Shown piece by piece: positions 17,865 through 26,074 of a stretch of DNA of 64,000 bases. How positions within the stretch are numbered: position 1 is the stretch's first letter; every line of letters begins with the position of its first letter. The notes below the pieces were generated by a model. It saw only the letters and a program-made list of their open reading frames with translations. It had not been told where the DNA came from and made no database searches. The translations under genes were made by a program, and so were the position numbers. The DNA is taken from the NCBI GenBank assembly GCA_965277835.1, contig OZ255841.1, positions 806,001 through 870,000 of the forward strand, given 5' to 3'. This DNA comes from Arcticimaribacter sp965277835 (GTDB lineage Bacteria > Bacteroidota > Bacteroidia > Flavobacteriales > Flavobacteriaceae).

Positions 17865-18839
17865 TTAAAAAACGTTTGCTTTTAAGTTGAGACCCAAATC
17901 CTCTTCCCAACCCATAATTAAATTTAAGTTTTGTAATGCCTGACCAGATGCGCCTTTAATAAGATTATCGATTATTGAAGTAACCAATAAAAACCCTTGA
18001 TGTAAATGGAGGTGAATAAAACAGTTATTTGTACTAATTACTTGTTTTAGTGCAATTTCTTTCCTCGAAATATGCGTGAAAGGGTCTAAAGCATAAAACT
18101 CTTTATATAGTTGAAACGCATCTTCTAGACTGCCCTCAAATTTAGTGTATGCAGTAGTAAAAATTCCTCTAGTAAAATCTCCTCGTTGAGGTAAAAAAAG
18201 AATTTCGGTTGACTCTCCTTGCACCTCACTTAAAGTTTCTTGAATCTCCCCTAAGTGTTGGTGTGTAAAAGGTTTATACCAAGAAAAATTATTATTGCGC
18301 CAACTAAAGTGCGAGGTCGGAGATAACTGAACTCCAGCTCCAGTACTCCCAGTTACGGCGTTTATATGTACTGTGCTTTTCAATAATTTTTTGTCTGCCA
18401 ATGGTAAAAGAGCTAATTGTATTGCTGTTGCAAAACAACCTGGGTTTGCAATAGCATTTGCTCCTTTTATTTGTTTTTTCTGAAATTCGGGCAGCCCATA
18501 TACATAAGTTCTATTAAGGGAATTTCTATCCTCTTTTAACCTAAAATCATTACTTAAATCAATAATAATAGTACTACTTGAAAATTTATATTCCTCTAAA
18601 AATTTTAAAGAATTACCGTGTCCTAAGCATACAAAAACAACATCTATGTTTGTATCTACTTCGCTTGTAAATTCTATAGAGGTTGTTCCTAATAAATCGA
18701 GGTGAACATCACTCAAAGGAATGCCTTCTCGTTTAGGGCTAAACACAAACTTCAAATCAACCTGTGGATGATTTAAAACTAGCCTAATAAGTTCTCCACC
18801 TGTATAACCCGACCCTCCTATTACTCCTGCTGATATCAT
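17865..18839 (-). CDS. argC: N-acyl-gamma-glutamyl-phosphate reductase
   Basis: 324 residues. NADPH-dependent reduction of N-acylglutamyl phosphate to the semialdehyde. Seen: the N-terminal Rossmann loop GVIGGSGYTGGELIRL (residues 5-20), the catalytic Cys in ANPGCFATAIQLALLPL (near residue 136), the VTGSTGAG segment, and FTRGIFTT near the C-terminus. Length matches type-1 ArgC. It begins 2 bases after argG ends and precedes proC by 18 bases. Confidence 0.94.
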   Translation of the reverse strand: MISAGVIGGSGYTGGELIRLVLNHPQVDLKFVFSPKREGIPLSDVHLDLLGTTSIEFTSEVDTNIDVVFVCLGHGNSLKFLEEYKFSSSTIIIDLSNDFRLKEDRNSLNRTYVYGLPEFQKKQIKGANAIANPGCFATAIQLALLPLADKKLLKSTVHINAVTGSTGAGVQLSPTSHFSWRNNNFSWYKPFTHQHLGEIQETLSEVQGESTEILFLPQRGDFTRGIFTTAYTKFEGSLEDAFQLYKEFYALDPFTHISRKEIALKQVISTNNCFIHLHLHQGFLLVTSIIDNLIKGASGQALQNLNLIMGWEEDLGLNLKANVF

Positions 18840-18841
18840 AA

Positions 18842-20026
18842 TTATTCTTTTTTATTTATACTCTCGTAAATAGCATGCGCATTTGCAGTTATTTTTATAA
18901 ACCCTTTAGCATCTTTTGCTGACCATCCTTTATTCATTTCACCATAACTTCCAAAAGCTGCGTTCATCAAATCGTTTGGAGATTCAATACCTTCTAATTC
19001 AAAACGATAAGGGTATAATTTAATAAAAACTGTTCCATTTACATTTTTTTGACTATTCTCTAAAAATGATTCTATGTCACGCATAACAGGATCTAAATAA
19101 TTTCCTTCGTGTAATAACATTCCATAGAAATTTGATAACTGTTCTTTTTGAAACTGTTGCCACTTAGACTGCGTGTGTTTCTCTAACAGATGATGTGCTT
19201 TTATAATCAAAAGCGGTGCTGCTGCCTCAAAGCCTACACGCCCTTTTATTCCAATAATGGTATCCCCTACATGAATATCCCTGCCAATGGCAAATGATTT
19301 AGCAATTTCTTCAAGAGTTTGAATTAACTCAATCGGGTTATTTCTTTCCCCATTTAACGCCACTAACTCTCCTGCTTCAAACTCAAGAGACAGTTTCTTA
19401 GGTTCAGTTTCTACTAACTGACTCGGAAACGCTTTTTCTGGTAAAGGCAAATGAGACGTAAGTGTTTCTGTTCCCCCTACACTAGTACCCCACAATCCTT
19501 GATTAATTGAATATTGTGCTTTTTCCCAAGAAAGGTTTATCCCGTGCGATTTAAGAAACTCAATTTCTTCTTTACGAGAAAGCTGTTTATCGCGTATAGG
19601 GGTAATAATTTCAATTGATGGAGCCAAAACCTGAAATATCAAATCGAAACGAACTTGGTCATTCCCCGCCCCTGTACTCCCATGAGCAATATATTGAGCA
19701 TCATTCTTTTTTGCAAACTCTACTATTTCGTAGGCTTGTACAATACGCTCTGCACTTACAGACAGTGGATATGTATTGTTTTTTAATACATTCCCATAAA
19801 TCAAATACTTAACAATCTTGTTATAGAATGAATTCAGAGCGTTAATACTAGTGTATGAGTACGCCCCCATTTGCATCGCTTTCTTTTCTTGGTTTTCAAT
19901 TTCTTCTTCCGAAAAACCTCCTGTATTTACACTTACTGCATATACTTGATAGCCTTCCTGTGAAAGAAGTTTAAGGCAATAAGACGTATCTAATCCGCCA
20001 CTATATGCTAACACTAATTTTTTCAT
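18842..20026 (-). CDS. argG: Argininosuccinate synthase
   Basis: 394 residues. Joins citrulline and aspartate using ATP. The N-terminal PP-loop LAYSGGLDTSYCLKLL, HGSTGAGNDQVRFDL and IGIKGRVGFEAAAPL motifs are visible. Length is typical. It is the second gene of the arginine operon, 21 bases after the acyltransferase and 2 bases before argC. Its substrate citrulline arises from N-acylcitrulline after the ArgE step in this version of the pathway. Confidence 0.95.
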   Translation of the reverse strand: MKKLVLAYSGGLDTSYCLKLLSQEGYQVYAVSVNTGGFSEEEIENQEKKAMQMGAYSYTSINALNSFYNKIVKYLIYGNVLKNNTYPLSVSAERIVQAYEIVEFAKKNDAQYIAHGSTGAGNDQVRFDLIFQVLAPSIEIITPIRDKQLSRKEEIEFLKSHGINLSWEKAQYSINQGLWGTSVGGTETLTSHLPLPEKAFPSQLVETEPKKLSLEFEAGELVALNGERNNPIELIQTLEEIAKSFAIGRDIHVGDTIIGIKGRVGFEAAAPLLIIKAHHLLEKHTQSKWQQFQKEQLSNFYGMLLHEGNYLDPVMRDIESFLENSQKNVNGTVFIKLYPYRFELEGIESPNDLMNAAFGSYGEMNKGWSAKDAKGFIKITANAHAIYESINKKE

Positions 20027-20047
20027 ATATTCTTATTTAGTATATAA

Positions 20048-20581
20048 TTATTTTTTCTTTTTAATAGGGTCATGCAACATTCCTGTACATAGACACATTG
20101 TTCTTTCAGTTCTAATTAAAACATCATAATTCTTACACGTTTGGCAGCCTTGCCAAAACTCTGGGTCATCAGTAAGTTCAGAAAAATGAACAGGTTTATA
20201 GCCAAGTTCATAGTTAATTTTCATTACGGCTTGCCCCGTAGTAATTCCAAATATTTTAGCTCCAGGATATTTCTCCAACGACAATTCAAAAACCCTTTTT
20301 TTAATTGACTTTGCTAAGCCTTGCCCTCTAAATTGAGGCGCAACAATAAGCCCAGAATGGGCAACATATTTACCATGCCCCCAAACTTCTATGTAACAAA
20401 ACCCTGCAAAGGTATCATCTTCGACAGCAATAACTGCGTTCCCATTTTGTATTTTCTTTATAATATATTCAGGGGTTCTACGTGCTATACCTGTTCCCCT
20501 ATATTTTGCAGATTCATCTATACACAAACTAATTGCTTGTGCGTGGTGTATATGTTCAGTATTTGCAATAACGATTTTCAT
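20048..20581 (-). CDS. GNAT acyltransferase with a C-terminal Cys cluster; candidate glutamate N-acyltransferase
   Basis: 177 residues. GNAT fold with the acyl-CoA loop FRGQGLAKSIKKRV (about residues 87-100) and a b4 segment VAHSGLIVAPQ. The C-terminal 40 residues carry a CxxC (GCQTC) and a CxC (MCLC), which could bind a metal. It is the first gene of the arginine operon, and no argA, argJ or argO-like gene is present. It is therefore the natural candidate for the missing first step, acyl-CoA plus glutamate to N-acylglutamate. That role is inferred from position and family only. ATG 20581 follows the attenuator terminator by about 77 bases. Confidence 0.75.
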   Translation of the reverse strand: MKIVIANTEHIHHAQAISLCIDESAKYRGTGIARRTPEYIIKKIQNGNAVIAVEDDTFAGFCYIEVWGHGKYVAHSGLIVAPQFRGQGLAKSIKKRVFELSLEKYPGAKIFGITTGQAVMKINYELGYKPVHFSELTDDPEFWQGCQTCKNYDVLIRTERTMCLCTGMLHDPIKKKK

Positions 20582-20657
20582 TATTGAACTTTTAAATTAT
20601 AATTAAAAAAATATTTGAAAAATTGAAGTATAGAATCGGACTCACCTAGATTCTCAT

Positions 20658-20681
20658 AAAAAAAGCACCCCTAGGGGCGGC
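20658..20681 (-). terminator. Attenuator terminator of the arginine operon
   Basis: On the minus strand a GC-rich hairpin (GCCGCCCCTAGGGGTGC; CCC/GGG core closed by a CTAG loop, extended by G-U and outer GC pairs around a bulge) is followed by seven T. It stands out in an AT-rich region. Its 5' arm is coding sequence for the last Arg-Arg-Pro codons of the leader peptide, and the leader stop codon lies in the loop. A ribosome held at the Arg codons would cover the arm and allow read-through into the operon. Confidence 0.75.
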
Positions 20682-20751
20682 GAAATACAGGAGCATAACT
20701 ACGATTATTCGAAGATAGAATAAAATTTATATGTATGTTTTTTTTGCTCAT
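20671..20751 (-). CDS. Arginine operon leader peptide (26 residues)
   Basis: Short ORF, ATG at 20751 to TAG at 20673-20671. It begins MSKKNIHINF and ends NNRSYAPVFRRP. Arg codons are R17 (CGT), R24 and R25 (CGC CGC); the last two lie inside the 5' arm of the terminator hairpin that follows. A promoter sits just upstream and the arginine operon lies just downstream, so this is the arrangement expected for a ribosome-mediated attenuation peptide. The predicted transcript start is only a few bases before the ATG, so the leader may be translated from a nearly leaderless mRNA. Confidence 0.75.
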   Translation of the reverse strand: MSKKNIHINFILSSNNRSYAPVFRRP

Positions 20752-20759
20752 AGCAGGTA

Positions 20760-20791
20760 CAATATTACTATATCCCTAATTAATACACAAA
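20760..20791 (-). promoter_or_regulatory. Promoter of the arginine operon
   Basis: Minus strand: TTTG at 20791-20788 and TAATATTG at 20767-20760, with 20 bp between. This matches the Bacteroidota -33 TTTG / -7 TAnnTTTG pattern with one mismatch in the -7 box. Predicted start of transcription is about 20755-20753, just before the leader ATG. Confidence 0.55.
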
Positions 20792-20850
20792 TTTTATCGA
20801 TTTTTTTATAAAAAAGTAACCTATATTCTAGTTTCGCTTATTTTTACATA

Positions 20851-22140
20851 GTGATTGAGCGTTTTAGGTTACATATTGACAAAAAATTTAACGGCTTCCA
20901 AAATCAAAAACTTCTCTTAGCTCTAAGCGGAGGTTTAGATAGTATGGTTCTGTTAAACTTGCTTGCTGAAAATAAGATTGATTTTTCAGTAGCACATTGT
21001 AATTTCAATTTGAGAGGAGATGAGAGTGAAGCCGATGCATTGTTTGTAAGTACTTTTTGCACAAAAAAACAGATTCCATTTTTTATTAAAAAGTTTGACA
21101 CAAACGCCTATTCAAAACAACATAAAGTTTCAACTCAAATGGCTGCCCGAGAATTACGATACAATTGGTTTAATTCTCTATGTAAGGAATATAATTTTTC
21201 TAAAGTAGTTACAGCACATCATCTCAATGACGAACTTGAAACTTTTATGATTAATCTAGGGCGTGGTACAGGTTTGCTTGGGTTAACCGGAATTCCTGAA
21301 AACACCGATACTATTAGTAGGCCTCTATTAGTTTTTACTAAAGCAGAACTTTTAGAGTATGCACAAAAACATTCTTTGGAATGGAGAGAAGATAAATCTA
21401 ATACCTCAAATACATATTTAAGAAATGCGCTTCGCAACAAAGTTATTCCAGATTGGATAAACACAGAGCCCCACTTAATCGAGAATTTTAAAACTACTTT
21501 AAGTAATTTAAAGCACAGTCAACAGGTTTTAACCAAAATTACTAACCAATGGAAAGAGGATCATTTTCTTTTTGAAGATAAAAACATAACCGTGCTTGTC
21601 GATTCTATTAAAAAACTCACCCCCTTAAATTATTATTTGCATGAGCTTTTTAGCCCCTTTGGTTTTCAATTAAATGATTTAAAAAAAATGCTAAATGCCC
21701 AAAGCGGTAAACAGCTATACTCAAAAACACATCGATTATTAATGAATCGAGAAAAATGGATAATATGCCCCAATATTAAACCAAGTACTGATGAAATTAA
21801 ATGGGATGGAAAAAAAGATATAGAATATCCTTTAAATATTTGCTTAGCTTCTAATTATAGCCACAAATCTTCATTTGCTGCACTAAATAATGAACTATTA
21901 AAATATCCTTTAACCCTTAGAAAACATAAGCAAGGGGATTATTTTTATCCTGTTGGGATGAAAGGGAAGAAAAAGTTAAGTAAGTACTTTAAAGATGAAA
22001 AGTATTCGCAAATCGAAAAAGAAAACCAATGGCTCTTATGCTCCGAACAATCTATTGTTTGGGTTATAGGGAAACGTGTTGATCAACGTTTTTCTATTAA
22101 TCCAAAAAACAAAAACTGCCTAATACTAAAAGTGAATTGA
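20851..22140 (+). CDS. tilS: tRNA(Ile)-lysidine synthase
   Basis: 429 residues. Modifies C34 of the AUA-reading tRNA(Ile) to lysidine using ATP and lysine. The PP-loop LLLALSGGLDSMVLLNLL is at about residues 21-38, followed by VAHCNFNLRG and TAHHLNDELET. The C-terminal half has the TilS substrate-binding and C-terminal domains (LRKHKQGDYFYPVGMKGKKKLSKYFKDEK). The start is GTG at 20851; no ATG precedes the PP-loop, so GTG is accepted. Divergent from the arginine operon. Confidence 0.93.
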   Translation: MIERFRLHIDKKFNGFQNQKLLLALSGGLDSMVLLNLLAENKIDFSVAHCNFNLRGDESEADALFVSTFCTKKQIPFFIKKFDTNAYSKQHKVSTQMAARELRYNWFNSLCKEYNFSKVVTAHHLNDELETFMINLGRGTGLLGLTGIPENTDTISRPLLVFTKAELLEYAQKHSLEWREDKSNTSNTYLRNALRNKVIPDWINTEPHLIENFKTTLSNLKHSQQVLTKITNQWKEDHFLFEDKNITVLVDSIKKLTPLNYYLHELFSPFGFQLNDLKKMLNAQSGKQLYSKTHRLLMNREKWIICPNIKPSTDEIKWDGKKDIEYPLNICLASNYSHKSSFAALNNELLKYPLTLRKHKQGDYFYPVGMKGKKKLSKYFKDEKYSQIEKENQWLLCSEQSIVWVIGKRVDQRFSINPKNKNCLILKVN

Positions 22141-22217
22141 AGTTTAGCGTATAACGTAGAACTTATTGTGTATTTATAACCAAATAATATAGTTTTGTGG
22201 TTGGTTCAGAAAACTTT

Positions 22218-23315
22218 TTATAAATCTTTATATGGTAAATTAAATACTTCAGCAATTTCTTTATAAACGATTTCACCATCTGTAATATTTAACCCTTTCT
22301 TTAAATTCTCATCTTGTTCACATGCTTTTTCCCAGCCCATATTTGCCAATTTAATTGTATAAGGTAATGTCGCATTTGTTAATGCTATTGTTGACGTAAA
22401 TGGAACGGCACCAGGCATATTTGCAACGCAATAATGAACCACATCCTCAATAATATAGGTAGGGTTTTCGTGTGTGGTTGGTTCACAGGTTTCAATACAT
22501 CCGCCTTGATCTACTGCTACATCAACTAAGACAGTACCTTTCTCCATATCCTTTAACATATCTTTGGTAATAAGGTTAGGAGCTTTAGCCCCTGGAATTA
22601 GTACAGCTCCAATAATTAAATCTGCAGTAGGAATTAATTGTCTAATATTATATTCATTGCTATAAATAGTACTAACATTTTTAGGCATAATATCAACTAG
22701 ATAACGTAATCTATCTAAGTTAATGTCTAAAATTATAACGTTAGCATCTAAGCCAGCTGCCATTTTAGCCGCTTGCGTACCCACAACACCGCCACCTAAA
22801 ACTAAAACATTAGCAGGGGCAACTCCAGGGACACCTCCTAAAAGAATACCTTTCCCTCTTAAAGGTTTTTCCAAAAATTTAGCTCCTTGCTGTACAGCCA
22901 TTCTACCAGCTACCTCAGACATGGGTGTTAATAATGGTAATGTGCCATTTACTTCAACCGTTTCATAAGCAATACAAGTTGCTTTTGAAGAAAGCATCGC
23001 CTTAGTCAACTTCTCAGAGGAAGCAAAATGAAAGTATGTAAATAATAATTGACCCTTTTTTATTAACTTATATTCAGGTTCAATAGGCTCTTTTACCTTA
23101 ACAATCATTTCAGCTACCTGATAGATGTCTTCTATTTTCTGCAAAATATTTGCCCCAGCATTTTCATATTCTTCATCTGTAAAACCGCTTCCTATTCCTG
23201 CTGTAGATTGAACATAAATTTTGTGTTTATGTCTTACCAATTCTATAACTCCCGCTGGGGTTAGCCCAACACGGTATTCGTTATTTTTAATTTCTTTTGG
23301 AACTCCAATAATCAT
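22218..23315 (-). CDS. ald: Alanine dehydrogenase
   Basis: 365 residues. NAD-dependent oxidative deamination of L-alanine to pyruvate and ammonia, or the reverse. It starts MIIGVPKEIKNNEYRVGL. Further motifs are the Rossmann loop VLVLGGGVVGTQAAKMAAG and the family stretch VHYCVANMPGAVPFTSTIALTNATLPY. An in-frame extension to 23348 adds residues with no family match, so ATG 23315 is used. It converges on tilS with about 77 bp between the stops and no strong terminator. Confidence 0.94.
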   Translation of the reverse strand: MIIGVPKEIKNNEYRVGLTPAGVIELVRHKHKIYVQSTAGIGSGFTDEEYENAGANILQKIEDIYQVAEMIVKVKEPIEPEYKLIKKGQLLFTYFHFASSEKLTKAMLSSKATCIAYETVEVNGTLPLLTPMSEVAGRMAVQQGAKFLEKPLRGKGILLGGVPGVAPANVLVLGGGVVGTQAAKMAAGLDANVIILDINLDRLRYLVDIMPKNVSTIYSNEYNIRQLIPTADLIIGAVLIPGAKAPNLITKDMLKDMEKGTVLVDVAVDQGGCIETCEPTTHENPTYIIEDVVHYCVANMPGAVPFTSTIALTNATLPYTIKLANMGWEKACEQDENLKKGLNITDGEIVYKEIAEVFNLPYKDL

Positions 23316-23558
23316 TTTTTGCTTTTTTATAAATTCTATTAATAACAATAATGTTTAGGGCAAATATCGAAAGTTAACTTCCAATATTTAAAGTCATAAA
23401 AAAATTTGCCAATAAATTATAAATACAACTCACAGACACTCAAAGGTATTAAATAGAAGTATATATAAAAGCAAAAACAACTAAGAATTTTATTGCTATA
23501 CTAACAGAAGTATAAAATAATATTAAACTTAATTATGCCTAAATGTACTATGGGTAAA

Positions 23559-24683
23559 CTAGATTTTCTTAGTAAATGTGGCTCTCTTCTTGTGGAGTCT
23601 ATGGTTATAACTCCCCCACATTTTTTGAATAGCTTTATTTTCTTCTAATTCAGGATTGGTTTCTACAGTAGTAATTCCTCTTTTATTACATACTTTTTGA
23701 ATTTCATTAAATATAATAGAAGTTACGCCTTTATTTTGATAATCAGGATGTACCCCTATTAAATAAAAAGAAGCTCGATTATTAAAATATCGTGCCCGTA
23801 AAACATGAAGAAAACCAAAAGGAAAAAATCGACCATTAGCTTTCTTCAAAGCCCTAGTAAAAGAGGGCATTGTTATTCCAAAAGCTATTAATTCATCTTT
23901 TTTATTTACAATACATTTAATGAAATCTGGATGTATATATCGAATATACTTTTCTTTATAATGTTTTATTTGGTAAGGCTGAATGGGAACAAAAGTTTGA
24001 AGTTTATTATATGTTTCTCCTAATAAATCGAACATTTTATCTACATAAGGTAAAATACCCTTTGTTGTTTTAAAATTAACAAGTCTTAGTTGAAAATTAT
24101 TAAGAACTAAATCAGCAAAACGTTTTATTTTTTCTGGTGATTCTTCAAATGATGAAATTTTAATTTCATATTCCACCCATTGTGCTAACTTCTCATATTG
24201 TAATTCTAAAAGGTGATTTTCATAATACGGAAAATTATATTGGGTAATTATAGTATTCATTTCTTCAAAACCCGAGACTAATAACCCCGCTTTATCCAAA
24301 TTTGAAAACCCTACAGGACCTTCTATAAAATCCAAATCGTATTTTTTGCCAAACTTCTCAACTTCATTAAGCAATACTCTTGTTACTTCTATATCATCTA
24401 TAACATCATACCAACCAAAACGAGCTTTCCGTTTTTTTAGTTGATCTACTTCAATCCAATTAACCATTGCAGCTATACGCCCTACTACTTTATCGTTTTT
24501 ATATGCTAAGAAAAAATCGGCAGAAGCATTTTTAAAAACAGGATTCTTTTTATGATCAATCGTTCTTAGTTCTTCATTAATAATAGGTGGCACCCAATAA
24601 GGGTTATTATGATATAAGCTAAAAGGAAATTTAACAAATGTATTATATTGACTTGATGTTTCTACTTTTCGAATTGTAATCAT
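23559..24683 (-). CDS. GNAT-fold protein of a large Bacteroidota family
   Basis: 374 residues. It begins MITIRKVETSSQYNTFVKFPFSLYHNNPYWVPP and carries a C-terminal GNAT-like segment: SFYLIGVHPDYQNKGVTSIIFNEI, then VETNPELEENKAIQKMWGSYNHRLHKKRATF. Such proteins are common in Bacteroidota and usually called N-acetyltransferases; the acceptor is unknown. A GTG start at 24689 would overlap the previous gene's stop; ATG 24683 is chosen. It follows the outer-membrane barrel gene by 5 bases and is probably co-transcribed with it. Confidence 0.75.
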   Translation of the reverse strand: MITIRKVETSSQYNTFVKFPFSLYHNNPYWVPPIINEELRTIDHKKNPVFKNASADFFLAYKNDKVVGRIAAMVNWIEVDQLKKRKARFGWYDVIDDIEVTRVLLNEVEKFGKKYDLDFIEGPVGFSNLDKAGLLVSGFEEMNTIITQYNFPYYENHLLELQYEKLAQWVEYEIKISSFEESPEKIKRFADLVLNNFQLRLVNFKTTKGILPYVDKMFDLLGETYNKLQTFVPIQPYQIKHYKEKYIRYIHPDFIKCIVNKKDELIAFGITMPSFTRALKKANGRFFPFGFLHVLRARYFNNRASFYLIGVHPDYQNKGVTSIIFNEIQKVCNKRGITTVETNPELEENKAIQKMWGSYNHRLHKKRATFTKKI

Positions 24684-24688
24684 ACCCA

Positions 24689-25753
24689 CTAATTTTTTCG
24701 AGCTCTACGTTGTGCTTTTTTACCACGTTTTGTTGCTCCACGAGCAGTTTTCTTAAGAGCTTTATTTTCTTTTTTAAGTGTTTCTTGTTTTGCTATTTCC
24801 TCTTGTGTTTGGACTACCTTATCCTTATGAAAATCTAAACGATATGAAATTCCTGCATTAACAGAAAATATAGAAGGTGTATCTTTTACGTTTGCTCCTA
24901 TAGTGCTTTCAAGCTGAATATCATCTGTTAATAAATATGCTGCGCCTGTCCGAAATATTTGGTCTTTATACAAATCGCTATATATCCCATGATTCTCTAA
25001 ATATATTGACCATTTAGGGCTAAATGTATGTGTAAGTGTTAAAATATAACTCATTTCGGGATAATCCGTAATAATTCGATTATATGAAAAATTAGTTACA
25101 AAAACCCATGTTGCCAAAAAATGGGATTGAGTGGCTATAGTTGCTCTAAAATTTAACAACGGCTCTGTTTCCATAGGAATTCCTAAGTTCTGATATAAAA
25201 TAGGACGATAAAGTAAATTAAAAACATCTCCATATGGATACGCATTTTGATTTTCTTCAATATTAAAATTAGCTCCTGCAGTAATTGATACAGCCGGAAG
25301 TAAATCACGTAATCGAAAAGAATTATTTGCTTTCCAGCTATAAACATTTAATTCTTCTTCTGCTTGTTTTTTAAAAGGATCATACACCAAATATTTAACC
25401 CCGATAAAATTTGTTAAAAAGCCACTTCGCCTATACTTAAAATTTGGGGTAAAAATTTTATTTCTCAACTCATCGGCTAAATAAGAACCTTCGTATGTAA
25501 GCTCTAACTGTTCTAAAAGGAATCCCCAGCGCAAAGACAAAAACATAATACTACCATCGGAAACAGAATTATTATACCCTTTATGTTTATACGATCGGTA
25601 TTCACCTCCTGCTTCAATTTGAATTACACCTGTTCCTACTGAAAAAGCGCCTATTGATATTCCAGGTCTATTCGAATTAATTTGATCTGTATATTGTGCA
25701 AAAAGAGGGAGGTTCAAAAGAATAGTCACTACTAAAAAAGAACTTCTCTTCAT
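24689..25753 (-). CDS. Predicted outer-membrane beta-barrel protein with a basic C-terminal tail
   Basis: 354 residues from ATG 25753 (MKRSSFLVVTILLNLPLFAQ is a signal peptide). The ORF could extend to 25858, but the extra residues are not signal-like. The body resembles the 'transporter' barrels related to phenol-degradation MetA proteins: NRPGISIGAFSVGTGVIQIEAGGEY at the start and a final strand FSVNAGISYRLDFHKDK. After it comes a charged tail ending in about 20 residues dominated by Lys/Arg (ATKRGKKAQRRARKN). Such a tail on a secreted barrel is unusual. Substrate unknown. Confidence 0.7.
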   Translation of the reverse strand: MKRSSFLVVTILLNLPLFAQYTDQINSNRPGISIGAFSVGTGVIQIEAGGEYRSYKHKGYNNSVSDGSIMFLSLRWGFLLEQLELTYEGSYLADELRNKIFTPNFKYRRSGFLTNFIGVKYLVYDPFKKQAEEELNVYSWKANNSFRLRDLLPAVSITAGANFNIEENQNAYPYGDVFNLLYRPILYQNLGIPMETEPLLNFRATIATQSHFLATWVFVTNFSYNRIITDYPEMSYILTLTHTFSPKWSIYLENHGIYSDLYKDQIFRTGAAYLLTDDIQLESTIGANVKDTPSIFSVNAGISYRLDFHKDKVVQTQEEIAKQETLKKENKALKKTARGATKRGKKAQRRARKN

Positions 25754-25861
25754 TTTTTTTAAGCAATATAAATGTTTTTTAAGAATTATACTATTCATTT
25801 TAAAGGTCGGTATGTATTTAGTTTTTAGCAATTCACTAAATTTGATTGTTAAAAACACAAT

Positions 25862-26074
25862 TTGTTAAAATTAGCCTTTATATTTTTCATTATAATTTAT
25901 TTTTTGTGGAGGCTAATCCCATGGATTTTGCGCATTTACATTAAACGAGCTTTAAAAAAATCGCAACAACAATATCAACCAAAACAAGAACCCAAAAATA
26001 AAGAAAAGAATACTAAAGTAAAACCTTCTTCCGATGATTTAGGAGAATATATTGATTATGAAGAAATTGACTGA
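25862..26074 (+). CDS. DUF4834-type small membrane protein
   Basis: 70 residues. One transmembrane segment (LKLAFIFFIIIYFLWRLIPWIL), then a basic stretch and an acidic C-terminus (DDLGEYIDYEEID). This size and plan match the DUF4834 family, which in Bacteroidota commonly precedes a YfhO gene. The start is TTG at 25862, because no ATG is available in frame; a TAAATTTG box (25837-25844) lies at a suitable distance as a -7 element. It overlaps the next gene by 17 bases. Confidence 0.7.
   Translation: MLKLAFIFFIIIYFLWRLIPWILRIYIKRALKKSQQQYQPKQEPKNKEKNTKVKPSSDDLGEYIDYEEID

Noticed and set aside
23316..23558. Intergenic gap between alanine dehydrogenase and the GNAT-like gene
   Set aside because: AT-rich, no ORF above 30 codons with a start, no hairpin with T run; nothing supported.
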